From NCBI RefSeq assembly GCF_003991425.1, contig NZ_CP034346.1, forward strand, positions 5,059,501 to 5,123,500: 64,000 bases of DNA. Reading direction: 5' to 3'. The translations under genes and the position numbers were made by a program. Position 1 is the stretch's first letter; every line of letters begins with the position of its first letter. The DNA is from Paenibacillus lutimineralis (GTDB lineage: Bacteria; Bacillota; Bacilli; Paenibacillales; Paenibacillaceae). The notes below the pieces were generated by a model. That model was not told where the DNA came from and did no database searches. It saw only the letters and a list, made by a program, of their open reading frames with translations. This document shows, piece by piece, positions 48,132-56,150 of the stretch.

Positions 48132-49616
48132 ATGATCAAGACGAACTTGAAAACTTCCGAGGAATACAGCAAAGCGATCTTCGCTCTGGTGGTCTCCCTT
48201 GCCTTATCCGTACTGCTGCTGCTGAACAGCTACAATTTCTCAGCACAGACAGTTAAGCCATATGTTTTTGCCGCTTTTGTTGCGTATGCGCTGTTCACTA
48301 TCATTCAGACGGCCATTACCCTGCTGATCAGGAGAGATATTCTCCTATACGGAGAGATTAGAAGCTTCACGCGTGCACTCGGCTATGTACAGTTGGCTAG
48401 TATTGTGACAGGGAATCTATTCACGGTCACTTCGGCTTTTTATCTCGTTAAGAAGCAGAGGACCCCGGAATATGCCCTGGCTGTATATACATTACTTACA
48501 GGTATCTTTGTCATTGCGGTATCGGCGCTCAATCTGTTCAAGCCGTATGTATCAGATACATTCCTGCCGGCGATGTTCATTCTAGTAATCGTAAGTCTAT
48601 TTCATCTCATCGCATTGCTGCTTGTGGCGAAGTATGTACGTGGTCACCAACCCATCGCCTCGTGGATGTCAGTCGTTGCTTGTCTACTAATCCTGACCGC
48701 CACTACTGGCAATCTATTTGCTCTACTGCTCGGCATCAATCTGCTGCTGAAGATCCGCAACCAAGGAAATCCCGCCTCGGCAAAGTGGGAGGATATCTGG
48801 GAGAAAATCACGAGAAATACGGCGGCGATGATCGGCTTGTTCTTTATCATTTTCCTGTTCTCGATATCGATCTGTAGCCTATTCACCTTCGATTACGCGA
48901 TGGCAACCGAGAATAACTACAGCGCTATATTGCAGCATCCGAGTCTTGCTTATCCGCTTGGTACGGACAATTTCGGCAGATGTCTATTCTCGCGCATCAT
49001 ATTCGGTGCACGTACTTCCCTGATTGTTGGACTGATCTCTACAGCGATCCCTCTCGTTATCGGCGGTATCCTTGGAGCGGTATCCGGCTATTATGGACGG
49101 CGCACCGACAATATCATTATGCGGCTGCTTGATATTCTATATGCGATTCCTGGGGTTCTGCTAGCGATTGCGATTATAGCCGCCTTCGGCGCCAACACCA
49201 TTAACCTGATCCTGGCGCTAAGCATTGGCTCCATTCCTACTTACGCCAGGACGATGCGGGCCAATGTACTGCTAGTCTCTACCTTCGAATATGTAGATGC
49301 TGCCCGAGCTTTCGGATCCAAAGATACTGCGATCATCTTCAAGCATATCGTTCCGAACTCGCTCGCACCCATGATTGTTAAAGCGACTTTAACGATCGGT
49401 GCAGCGGTGATCTCTACAAGCAGTCTCAGCTTCCTCGGCCTCGGCGTAGAGCCGCATATCCCGGAATGGGGAAATATTCTGAAGTTGGGCAGCACTTACT
49501 TGGAGACAAATTCTTACTTGGCTATTTATCCTGGGCTGGCCATCATCGCTCTCGTTCTATCTTTTAACTTTCTTGGAGACGGGCTTCGCGATGCATTGGA
49601 TCCTAAATTAAGCTAG
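48132..49616 (+). CDS. ABC transporter permease (DppC-like) with an N-terminal six-helix extension
   Basis: 494 residues. The C-terminal part from about 218 is a normal DppC/OppC permease: KITRNTAAMIGLFFIIFLFS, HPLGTD-like YPLGTDNFGRCLFSRIIFGA, and the ATPase-contact loop TFEYVDAARAFGSKD. Residues 1-217 form about six extra hydrophobic helices (IFALVVSLALSVLLLL, PYVFAAFVAYALFTII, ASIVTGNLFTVTSAFYL, LTGIFVIAVSALNLF, FILVIVSLFHLIALLLV, VACLLILTATTGNLFALLL). Canonical DppC is about 300 residues. The source of the extension is unknown. It is 13 bp after the first permease. Confidence 0.88.
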   Translation: MIKTNLKTSEEYSKAIFALVVSLALSVLLLLNSYNFSAQTVKPYVFAAFVAYALFTIIQTAITLLIRRDILLYGEIRSFTRALGYVQLASIVTGNLFTVTSAFYLVKKQRTPEYALAVYTLLTGIFVIAVSALNLFKPYVSDTFLPAMFILVIVSLFHLIALLLVAKYVRGHQPIASWMSVVACLLILTATTGNLFALLLGINLLLKIRNQGNPASAKWEDIWEKITRNTAAMIGLFFIIFLFSISICSLFTFDYAMATENNYSAILQHPSLAYPLGTDNFGRCLFSRIIFGARTSLIVGLISTAIPLVIGGILGAVSGYYGRRTDNIIMRLLDILYAIPGVLLAIAIIAAFGANTINLILALSIGSIPTYARTMRANVLLVSTFEYVDAARAFGSKDTAIIFKHIVPNSLAPMIVKATLTIGAAVISTSSLSFLGLGVEPHIPEWGNILKLGSTYLETNSYLAIYPGLAIIALVLSFNFLGDGLRDALDPKLS

Positions 49617-49754
49617 CTTCATATCTTTACCTGGCATTAGTTTTTACCATTTGCGGTTGGCCTTCATTTTCATCAGCTATGCGGAGGCTCGCCTCTCATT
49701 TGTCGTATGAGAATGAATCAATATATATAACAACAATTCAGGAGGGAACTATTC

Positions 49755-51578
49755 ATGAAAAAATCTTCTTTGCTTGCACTACTGCTTACGTTTGTGCTGG
49801 TGGCGAGCGGTTGCTCCGTGAAAACCAAGACAGATGTAGCAAGTAACCCAGATAACTCTGGAACAACACCTGCCCCGAACAATACCTCGGTGGATATTGA
49901 AGTGCTTAGCATGAGTTCAAATGAATCAGATATTAATATTATTCGCGACCAATTAACAAAGAATGGCTTCAATGTGAAGCTGAACATTCAACCAGACTAC
50001 GGCAGCTTCAAGGCACAGGAGGACGCGGGTAACTTCGATATCGCCCTGTCCAGCTGGACAACCGTTACCGGGAATCCCGATTATGCCGTTAGATCGCTGT
50101 TCAAGACCGGTGGCGACTACAGCATTATCTCTAATCCTGAGCTGGACAAGCTAATCGATGAAGCTGCTGCCCAGACGCCGGATCAATACACAGAGACCTA
50201 CAAGCAATTGGAACAGCATCTCGTATTTGACAAAGCTTATATTGCTCCGCTCTATATTTCCCTGAAGAGCCAGGCAGTGAACAAGGATGTGCTGAACCCG
50301 GATACTGTCCGACTCTCGAAATCCCGTTCCCTGGCTTGGGAGACCATTGATTTCAACGATATATCCAAACGGGACAAGGAGCCGCTTATTCTGACGCAAT
50401 CTGCTTCAGTCCTGACATCCCTGGACCCGATCAAAGGCAATGACGGATCGATTAACCAGCTTAACACAAATATGTATGTACGCCTGATTAATCTGACGGA
50501 TGATGACAAAATTACTTCTGACGGCTCTCTATCCTATAATCACAGCATCGCAGAAGGCAATACGGAATATTACTTCATCCTTAGAGACGACATTAACTTT
50601 GCCAAAATCGATAACAAAAAGGCTGTCGACACCGGTGAGCGCGTAGGTGCGGATGACGTCATCTTCTCCCTCGACCGGGCCAAGGACAAAAATTCGGTAC
50701 CAGATCACCGTACATACAGCCTGCATGAGCATATTAAAACCGTTGAGACCGTTACTGACCTGGCCGCTCTGGACAATGTGAAGCAATCTTCGGGCAGCGG
50801 CACAATCAAGGAAGCGCTGGAAGCTGGACTCGATACGAAGATCAAAGAACTCGTAGCTGACAAGAACCAAGCCGACAACAAAGCAGGTAAATACCAGGTT
50901 GTGAAGCTGACAACGACTGAGCCTTTCCCGCAAGTGCTGAATTACTTGGCACACCAGTCTGCCGGGATTGTCTCCAAGAAGCAAGTGGAGAGCATCAATA
51001 CTTATGATGTAGCCAAGTTCGATGTTAATAAGGATATTCCTTACGGGGATCAGAACACAGTTACGGAAGGAAGCAAATACAACAATACTCTGTATGCCAG
51101 CGGACCTTATATTTTGTCTTCCAAAAATGACTATGAAGGAATCTTCTACAAGAATCCTGGCTATCGCAAAGGTACAGAATCCGAACCAAAGATCTCAACT
51201 GTAAAAGTCCGCTTTATCGCCGATACCGATAGCGCTTTGTCCGCACTGCGCAGCGGTGAGATCCAACTCTTCTACGGTGTACCGGAGACGAAATATGATA
51301 CGATAGAGAGCGACAGCAAGCTGAAGCTGCAAAGTATTGAGAGCAACGCTGTATCCTATCTGCTGTTCAATACGAGCAATCGTGATGTAGCCAAGAGCGA
51401 TGATCTGAGAAAAGCCGTGCTCTACTCGATCAATCAAGATGAGTTCCTGCAATTCTATAACAACAAGAAGATCAAGGCGGTCTCGACTGTTAGTCCGATC
51501 GTCAAGACCGGCAATGAGCTGACGGCTGATCCGGCCAAGGTAAAGGAATACCTGGATAAATATAATGCGGCAAAATAA
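49755..51578 (+). CDS. Family-5 solute-binding lipoprotein with apparent circular permutation
   Basis: 607 residues with a lipobox ending at C20 (LVASGC) and a Thr/Asn/Pro-rich linker to about 45. Residues 46-202 match what is normally the C-terminal part of DppA/OppA proteins: VDIEVLSMSS, IIRDQLTKNGFNVKLNI, FDIALSSWTTVTGNPDY, SNPELDKLIDEAA and YIAPLY. Residues 207-607 then match the normal N-terminal and middle parts: PLILTQSASVLTSLDPI, GADDVIFSLDRAK (298-310), ASGPYIL, LRKAVLYSINQDEF, ending DPAKVKEYLDKYNAAK, exactly where the missing piece would begin. Length overall is family-typical. It probably binds a peptide-like ligand for the adjacent permeases. Confidence 0.88.
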   Translation: MKKSSLLALLLTFVLVASGCSVKTKTDVASNPDNSGTTPAPNNTSVDIEVLSMSSNESDINIIRDQLTKNGFNVKLNIQPDYGSFKAQEDAGNFDIALSSWTTVTGNPDYAVRSLFKTGGDYSIISNPELDKLIDEAAAQTPDQYTETYKQLEQHLVFDKAYIAPLYISLKSQAVNKDVLNPDTVRLSKSRSLAWETIDFNDISKRDKEPLILTQSASVLTSLDPIKGNDGSINQLNTNMYVRLINLTDDDKITSDGSLSYNHSIAEGNTEYYFILRDDINFAKIDNKKAVDTGERVGADDVIFSLDRAKDKNSVPDHRTYSLHEHIKTVETVTDLAALDNVKQSSGSGTIKEALEAGLDTKIKELVADKNQADNKAGKYQVVKLTTTEPFPQVLNYLAHQSAGIVSKKQVESINTYDVAKFDVNKDIPYGDQNTVTEGSKYNNTLYASGPYILSSKNDYEGIFYKNPGYRKGTESEPKISTVKVRFIADTDSALSALRSGEIQLFYGVPETKYDTIESDSKLKLQSIESNAVSYLLFNTSNRDVAKSDDLRKAVLYSINQDEFLQFYNNKKIKAVSTVSPIVKTGNELTADPAKVKEYLDKYNAAK

Positions 51579-51614
51579 ACAGCTAACCCTATAGCTTCAC
51601 AGCCAAGCAAGAAA

Positions 51615-51668
51615 AGAACCCTCGAATCCAGGCCATGACCATCATGGCAGATTCAAGGGTTCCTTATT
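51615..51668 (+). terminator. Intrinsic terminator after the binding protein
   Basis: AGAACCCTCGAATC and GATTCAAGGGTTCC with an inner CCATGA/TCATGG stem, followed by TTATTTT. Repeat copy F starts right after it. Confidence 0.9.
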
Positions 51669-51670
51669 TT

Positions 51671-51852
51671 AAGAGGTTGTTCAAAGAGTCCGCTTTTGAT
51701 CACGAAGTGAGTCAAGAAGCAAATTCGACATCGAATCTTGAATTCAGCCGGGCCTTCCGGTGCTCACGTACAAACTACGTACGCTCCGCTCCTCAGGCCC
51801 TAGCTTCATTCAACCTTCTCGGTGCTGAAAACCGGCCTTTTTGAACACGCAC
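51671..51852. repeat. Dispersed ~180-bp repeat, copy F
   Basis: A near-complete copy, from AAGAGGTTGTTCAAAGAGTCC to CCGGCCTTTTTGAACACGC. Apical arms are CGTAC and GTACG. Confidence 0.92.
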
Positions 51853-51857
51853 TTTAA

Positions 51858-52706
51858 TTATAAAATTTCAAATAACGGTGCCTCAGAAATAAAATGAACA
51901 GGTATATCAGGCAGCTTCGTCTGGAGCGATTCAGCTAAATATTTCATCCCCGGTGCCTCACTCGCCGCATGTCCTAGGATCACAAGTGCCCTCGGCTTGT
52001 TTTGAGAGATTGAATCCTTAACATATTCCGGCGTTTCCCATTCTGGTCCCTCGCCATATAGGATTAAATCGAGATTTTCGCGCTCAAATAGAGGAATCAC
52101 CGGATTTCCCCCGCCTCTATAGCCAACCAAAACTCCGATTCTCTCGCACGACATCGTGCGATCTCCGACGACACGCACTTGTCCCAAGCCTAGCTTGTTC
52201 TTAACATGAGCTGCTATTTCCGCAACCGTCAGCCCCGGCAGTCTGATCATCGCAGCAAATGAACGATATCCATCCAGTTCATCTAACCAGTCCAATTCCC
52301 GTACCAAGCCGTAGGTTATTCCATCGGGCTGGGAGCGGTGTACCCCATCATGATTGCGATAGATGGCAACTCCACTCTGCTCGATCATACTTTTCTTCTC
52401 ACGTACTACGTCTGTTCTTGCAATCTGTTCCCCCGGCTGAAAATGATTATAAAATAAACCTTCATGGGTAATCAGTAAATTGACTTCGAGGGACTTCGCC
52501 CTTTCAATGACATGCTGGCTGGCAATGAAAGCTGTGGCAATCCCCTTCACCGCTGTATCCGGGTCCCCATACTCGAGCCTGTCGACACCGTTCTCCGGCG
52601 AGCCTCCATCAGAGTCTGCCAACAGCTCTAATACCTCACGTATGCTTATACTCAATGGAATCGATACCCCCTGCTTCGTCTCACCTATATATGGTGAACT
52701 AATCAT
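51858..52706 (-). CDS. Nif3-like (DUF34) dinuclear metal centre protein
   Basis: A 282-residue protein of the Nif3/DUF34 superfamily. It has the typical GIATAFIASQHVIERAKSLE, the metal-binding THEGLFYNH and RNHDGVHRSQPDG motifs, and the C-terminal DLILYGEGPEW, LGHAASEAPGMKYLAE with its His and Glu ligands. It lacks the PII-like insertion found in longer Bacillus homologues. The family may act on metal handling or as a GTP cyclohydrolase-like hydrolase, but no function is firmly set. It lies between the ABC operon (convergent, across copy F) and the AraC gene. Confidence 0.8.
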   Translation of the reverse strand: MISSPYIGETKQGVSIPLSISIREVLELLADSDGGSPENGVDRLEYGDPDTAVKGIATAFIASQHVIERAKSLEVNLLITHEGLFYNHFQPGEQIARTDVVREKKSMIEQSGVAIYRNHDGVHRSQPDGITYGLVRELDWLDELDGYRSFAAMIRLPGLTVAEIAAHVKNKLGLGQVRVVGDRTMSCERIGVLVGYRGGGNPVIPLFERENLDLILYGEGPEWETPEYVKDSISQNKPRALVILGHAASEAPGMKYLAESLQTKLPDIPVHFISEAPLFEIL

Positions 52707-52798
52707 TGTATCTTTTCCTCCAACCTATCATGCTCGCAGACAAATAACCATAGCCACTTCTATCGGAAGTTTATCCAAATTACGCTTTGCCAGCGAGT

Positions 52799-53767
52799 TT
52801 ACAGTTTGCTTCGTCTTCTAAATTCATTTGGTGTTAGTCCAGTTATCCGTTTGAACACTTCGGAGAAGCTGGCATGCCTCTGATACCCTACATCGCAGGC
52901 AATTTCTCCAACTCCCTTCGCTGAATCCAGCAGCATTCGCTTCGCTCTGTCCGTACGGATTATCTGTACATACTCGGTAATCGTTAATCCATAAGCCCGT
53001 TTGAAATAGCTGGTTAATTTACTTGAGCTCATACAAGCGAGTCTTGTGAGATGCGCCAACGGGATCTGTTCAGCATAATACCGTTCAACATGGGTCTTTA
53101 CCCTGGCCAAGGCCTCCAAATCCTTACCGGGGATTTCATGAGCAGCATGGACCATAAGCTCATTCGTTCCCCACTGCATCACCAGTGAAATAATCTCCAG
53201 AACCTTGCCTTCATAATACATTCGCGCAAAATGATCTGTCGGCTTAGAAGCGCGAATTTGCTTTAATATCTGTTCCACCTCCGGGATGGTTCCCGTTCCG
53301 TCGAGCCTTGTGCAGATCGTAGGTAAAGCCTGGAAATCCTCTGAATATTTTGTCGGCAGAATCTCTTGGTAGAACTCTGGAAGCAAATTTATGCTAACGC
53401 CCCGAATAGGCATATTCTTCTGAAAAGTCTCTCTATGTATACTCTCATTACCCATGCAGGCGATCAGATTCTCTGTCCGTGAAGCCTTCCTGCTGCAAAT
53501 CAGATGGGCCAACGGTGATTCATAATACCCTAGACTTAAGGATGCTGGGTGCTCGCATAGAAAGGATATGTCACGATAAAATACAAGGTCGCATACGGCG
53601 ATCGCGTGCCAGCGATCTATGGGATATATCCAGTAGTACCCTCTTCCTTCTGTCGGGGCAAGGCAATAGCAATAACCGCTGCGTTTGAAGTTATGCTCCT
53701 TCTCCACAGGCATCAGCCCGATCCCGGACAAATAGGGCAGAAACAGCTTATCCAATATGTTCCCCAA
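52799..53767 (-). CDS. AraC family transcriptional regulator
   Basis: 322 residues. The C-terminal 100 form a double helix-turn-helix of the AraC/XylS type: HVERYYAEQIPLAHLTRLAC, SSSKLTSYFKRAYGLTITEY and GEIACDVGYQRHASFSEVFK then TGLTPNEFRRR. The N-terminal domain (cysteine-poor, with CYCLAPTEGRGYYWIYPID) is not a clear cupin; it could sense a small ligand. TTG start at 53767 follows GGGAGG. It is divergent from a MATE exporter across 174 bp that contains a Fur box, so it probably controls that exporter, in the style of siderophore regulators such as Btr or YbtA; this link is inference. Confidence 0.88.
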   Translation of the reverse strand: MGNILDKLFLPYLSGIGLMPVEKEHNFKRSGYCYCLAPTEGRGYYWIYPIDRWHAIAVCDLVFYRDISFLCEHPASLSLGYYESPLAHLICSRKASRTENLIACMGNESIHRETFQKNMPIRGVSINLLPEFYQEILPTKYSEDFQALPTICTRLDGTGTIPEVEQILKQIRASKPTDHFARMYYEGKVLEIISLVMQWGTNELMVHAAHEIPGKDLEALARVKTHVERYYAEQIPLAHLTRLACMSSSKLTSYFKRAYGLTITEYVQIIRTDRAKRMLLDSAKGVGEIACDVGYQRHASFSEVFKRITGLTPNEFRRRSKL

Positions 53768-53839
53768 GGCTCATCCTCCCTGTAATTACTGCTGGAAGCC
53801 TAAGCTTTTCCTCTAAAAACCATAGTTGCTCTCCACTCA

Positions 53840-53868
53840 TTGACGCTGTAAAACCCGAATTATATGAT
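53840..53868 (+). promoter_or_regulatory. Sigma-A promoter of the MATE exporter gene
   Basis: TTGACG (53840-53845), 17 bases, TATGAT (53863-53868). The -10 overlaps the left side of the Fur box. Confidence 0.82.
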
Positions 53869-53884
53869 AATGATTATCAATATC
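53866..53884. promoter_or_regulatory. Fur box
   Basis: GATAATGATTATCAATATC matches the 19-bp Fur consensus GATAATGATAATCATTATC at 15 of 19 positions. It covers the -10 and likely start point of the exporter promoter, the classical position for iron-dependent repression. Confidence 0.85.
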
Positions 53885-53941
53885 ATTTAGTTGATTTTAT
53901 ATTACATTCTTTAATAAATCAATGTTCCGGGAGGGTTCACC

Positions 53942-55348
53942 TTGAATGAGGAAAGTACATTAGAGAAGGCTGATCAAACGAAGCTCATATTAAATGAGAA
54001 GCTATACAAAGTCATGATTAGATTATCCTGGCCAGCTATCATCGCTATGGTCTTATATGGCTTAAATGCCGTCATTTCAGCCTTTTTTGTTGGTAGATAT
54101 GTTGGCGAGAACGCATTAGCCGGCGTCTCGGTAGCCTATCCGCTAAGCCAGATCAGTGCAGGATTAGGCTCTCTTATCGGGGTCGGAGCAGGATCCGTAT
54201 TAAGCATTGCTATCGGTCGTCAGGACAAGAGCACCCAGAAGCGACTGCTTGGAAATGTTAATTGCCTCGCTCTAATTGTCACAGGCATCTATATGATCCT
54301 TGGTCTGGTCTTCTCTACACAATTCATCAAAATGATGGGTGGAGAAGGCGAAGCATTATTTTTCGGCGATCAGTATTTTCGAATCACAGTCCTCTGCTCA
54401 TTCTTCTGGATCTATGGCCTGGCCGCTAACATGATCATACGGGCAGAAGGCAAGATGAAATCCGCGGCTTTGCTGATGGCGATCGGCCTGGTAGCTGACG
54501 TTGCGTTTCATTATATTCTTGTCGTTCTTCTTAATCTGGGGGTAGAGGGTGCAGCATGGGCCACCAACATCGGCATGATTGTATATACGCTGTTGGGCTG
54601 GATTTATTTTAAGGGCGGATTCTCTTCCTTTAAGACGAGCACGTTCGCCTTTTATTGGAATGGTTCTATTCTTAAATCGATCACAAATCTGGGAATGTCC
54701 TCGCTGATCATGAACATTATGAATTTAGTGCAGGCCGTCATCGTATTCAACGCTCTTGCCAAATACGGTACAACGCTCGATATCGCTTTCTACGGGGTCG
54801 TATTCCGTATATTCACTTTCCTGCTCACGCCAATCTTCGGTCTAATGCGCGCACTTCAGCCTGTTATCGGAATAAACTATGGCGCTAGACAGTATGACCG
54901 GGTCATTAGCTCGTATAAAGTCTTCACATTCGCCTCAATGTTGTTAACCTTGCCATTCTGGATCCTTTCAATGGTCGCTCCGCAGTTCATTCTGGGAATG
55001 ATGCTGCCCGATCAAGCTTTCACAGGGGCCCAATTCTTGCATTTCCGAATTTATATGGCCATTTTGCCCCTCTTATCTTCGATCTTCATGGCAATGACCT
55101 TCTTCCCTTCTATTAATAAGGGAAGACCGGCCGTGCTCATCGGGATTGCCAGACAACTGGTGTTCTATGTTCCAGTAATGCTGCTGCTCCCCAGAGTATT
55201 AGGCGTATCCGGTATTTATTACGGCTCGCTTGGCATTGATACAATCATCGTACTATGGACCGTGATTATGGTCAGACAGGAATTCATAGCTCTGAGAGCA
55301 GCAAAAGCTGAGGACTCCGAAGCAGCAGGACAGCTCAGTTGTACTTAA
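53942..55348 (+). CDS. MATE family efflux transporter
   Basis: A 468-residue protein with twelve predicted membrane segments in two six-helix halves: MIRLSWPAIIAMVLYGLNAV, GRYVGENALAGVSVAYPLSQ, GVGAGSVLSIAIGRQD in the first half, and MSSLIMNIMNLVQAVIVFNA, GLMRALQPVIGINYGARQYD in the second. MATE proteins export cationic drugs or metabolites with Na+ or H+. The start is TTG at 53942 behind GGGAGGG. The Fur box over its promoter and the divergent AraC gene suggest a role in iron starvation, for example export of a siderophore or related compound. No biosynthesis genes are in the window. Confidence 0.92.
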   Translation: MNEESTLEKADQTKLILNEKLYKVMIRLSWPAIIAMVLYGLNAVISAFFVGRYVGENALAGVSVAYPLSQISAGLGSLIGVGAGSVLSIAIGRQDKSTQKRLLGNVNCLALIVTGIYMILGLVFSTQFIKMMGGEGEALFFGDQYFRITVLCSFFWIYGLAANMIIRAEGKMKSAALLMAIGLVADVAFHYILVVLLNLGVEGAAWATNIGMIVYTLLGWIYFKGGFSSFKTSTFAFYWNGSILKSITNLGMSSLIMNIMNLVQAVIVFNALAKYGTTLDIAFYGVVFRIFTFLLTPIFGLMRALQPVIGINYGARQYDRVISSYKVFTFASMLLTLPFWILSMVAPQFILGMMLPDQAFTGAQFLHFRIYMAILPLLSSIFMAMTFFPSINKGRPAVLIGIARQLVFYVPVMLLLPRVLGVSGIYYGSLGIDTIIVLWTVIMVRQEFIALRAAKAEDSEAAGQLSCT

Positions 55349-55360
55349 CACTGAGCTGTC
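55330..55360 (+). terminator. Hairpin at the end of the MATE gene
   Basis: GACAGCTCAGT and ACTGAGCTGTC, a perfect 11-bp stem spanning the stop codon. There is no T-run, so termination is uncertain. Confidence 0.45.
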
Positions 55361-55443
55361 TGACGCTCTCGGCCTCCTCAGCCACTGTAACTAGGCTGAC
55401 TTCACAGCCTAATGGATATTCAGGTTCATCCTGTCTTCTGCTT

Positions 55444-56106
55444 TTACAATAAAGAGTTCAACAGGTCCACATTCAATCCCGATGTGTTCGGGAGCACAAT
55501 ATCGGCGCCAGCTGCCTTCAATGCTTCGGCTTCACCGATGCCGACCGCCTTCATTCCGGCTGCTTTGATGGCTTCAACTCCGGCTGTTGCGTCCTCGATA
55601 CCTACGCAATGCTCCGGGTTGGCTCCAACCTCCTCGGCGCCGCGCAGGAACAGATCTGGCGCTGGTTTGCCGCGCTTCACAGAATCCGGATGAACGACAT
55701 AGCGGAACAGATTGTCGATCTCCAGCGAACGCAATATTTGCGGCGCATTCTTGCTTGCCGAAGCGATGACGGCCGGAATGCCTTGGGCATTCAAATCAGT
55801 CAGCAATGATACGATACCAGGATAAGTGTCGGCTGGAGTAAGATTAACCAGCAATGAGACATAATGTTCATTCTTTTGCCGAGCCAGCTCCGCCTTCTCT
55901 TCCTCTGTATAATCGTTCTCCTTTCCACCCAGTCGCAAGATTCGCTCCAGTGATTCACCGCGGCTAATTCCCTTCAGCGTCTCGTTAAAGTCACGGTCGA
56001 ACGGAATTCCGATCGATTCGCCCAGCTGCTTCCAAGCTACATAATGGTATTCCGCAGTATCGGTAATGACACCATCAAGATCGAAAATAACTGCTTCCAG
56101 CTTCAT
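55444..56106 (-). CDS. pgmB: Beta-phosphoglucomutase
   Basis: A 220-residue HAD-superfamily phosphomutase that converts beta-D-glucose-1-phosphate to glucose-6-phosphate. The catalytic pair D9 and D11 is in VIFDLDGVITDTAEYHYVAW, the cap has the substrate-recognition block KGISRGESLERILRLGG, and later motifs are VIASASKNAPQILRSLEID, HPDSVKRGKPAPDLFL and GIEDATAGVEAIKAAGM. Length is typical. It is the last gene of the minus-strand sugar locus and is the expected partner of the GH65 phosphorylase encoded at its start. Confidence 0.96.
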   Translation of the reverse strand: MKLEAVIFDLDGVITDTAEYHYVAWKQLGESIGIPFDRDFNETLKGISRGESLERILRLGGKENDYTEEEKAELARQKNEHYVSLLVNLTPADTYPGIVSLLTDLNAQGIPAVIASASKNAPQILRSLEIDNLFRYVVHPDSVKRGKPAPDLFLRGAEEVGANPEHCVGIEDATAGVEAIKAAGMKAVGIGEAEALKAAGADIVLPNTSGLNVDLLNSLL

Positions 56107-56150
56107 GCTCTCACTCCAACTCCTCTTGTTTATTTACAACCTTAAGGTAT

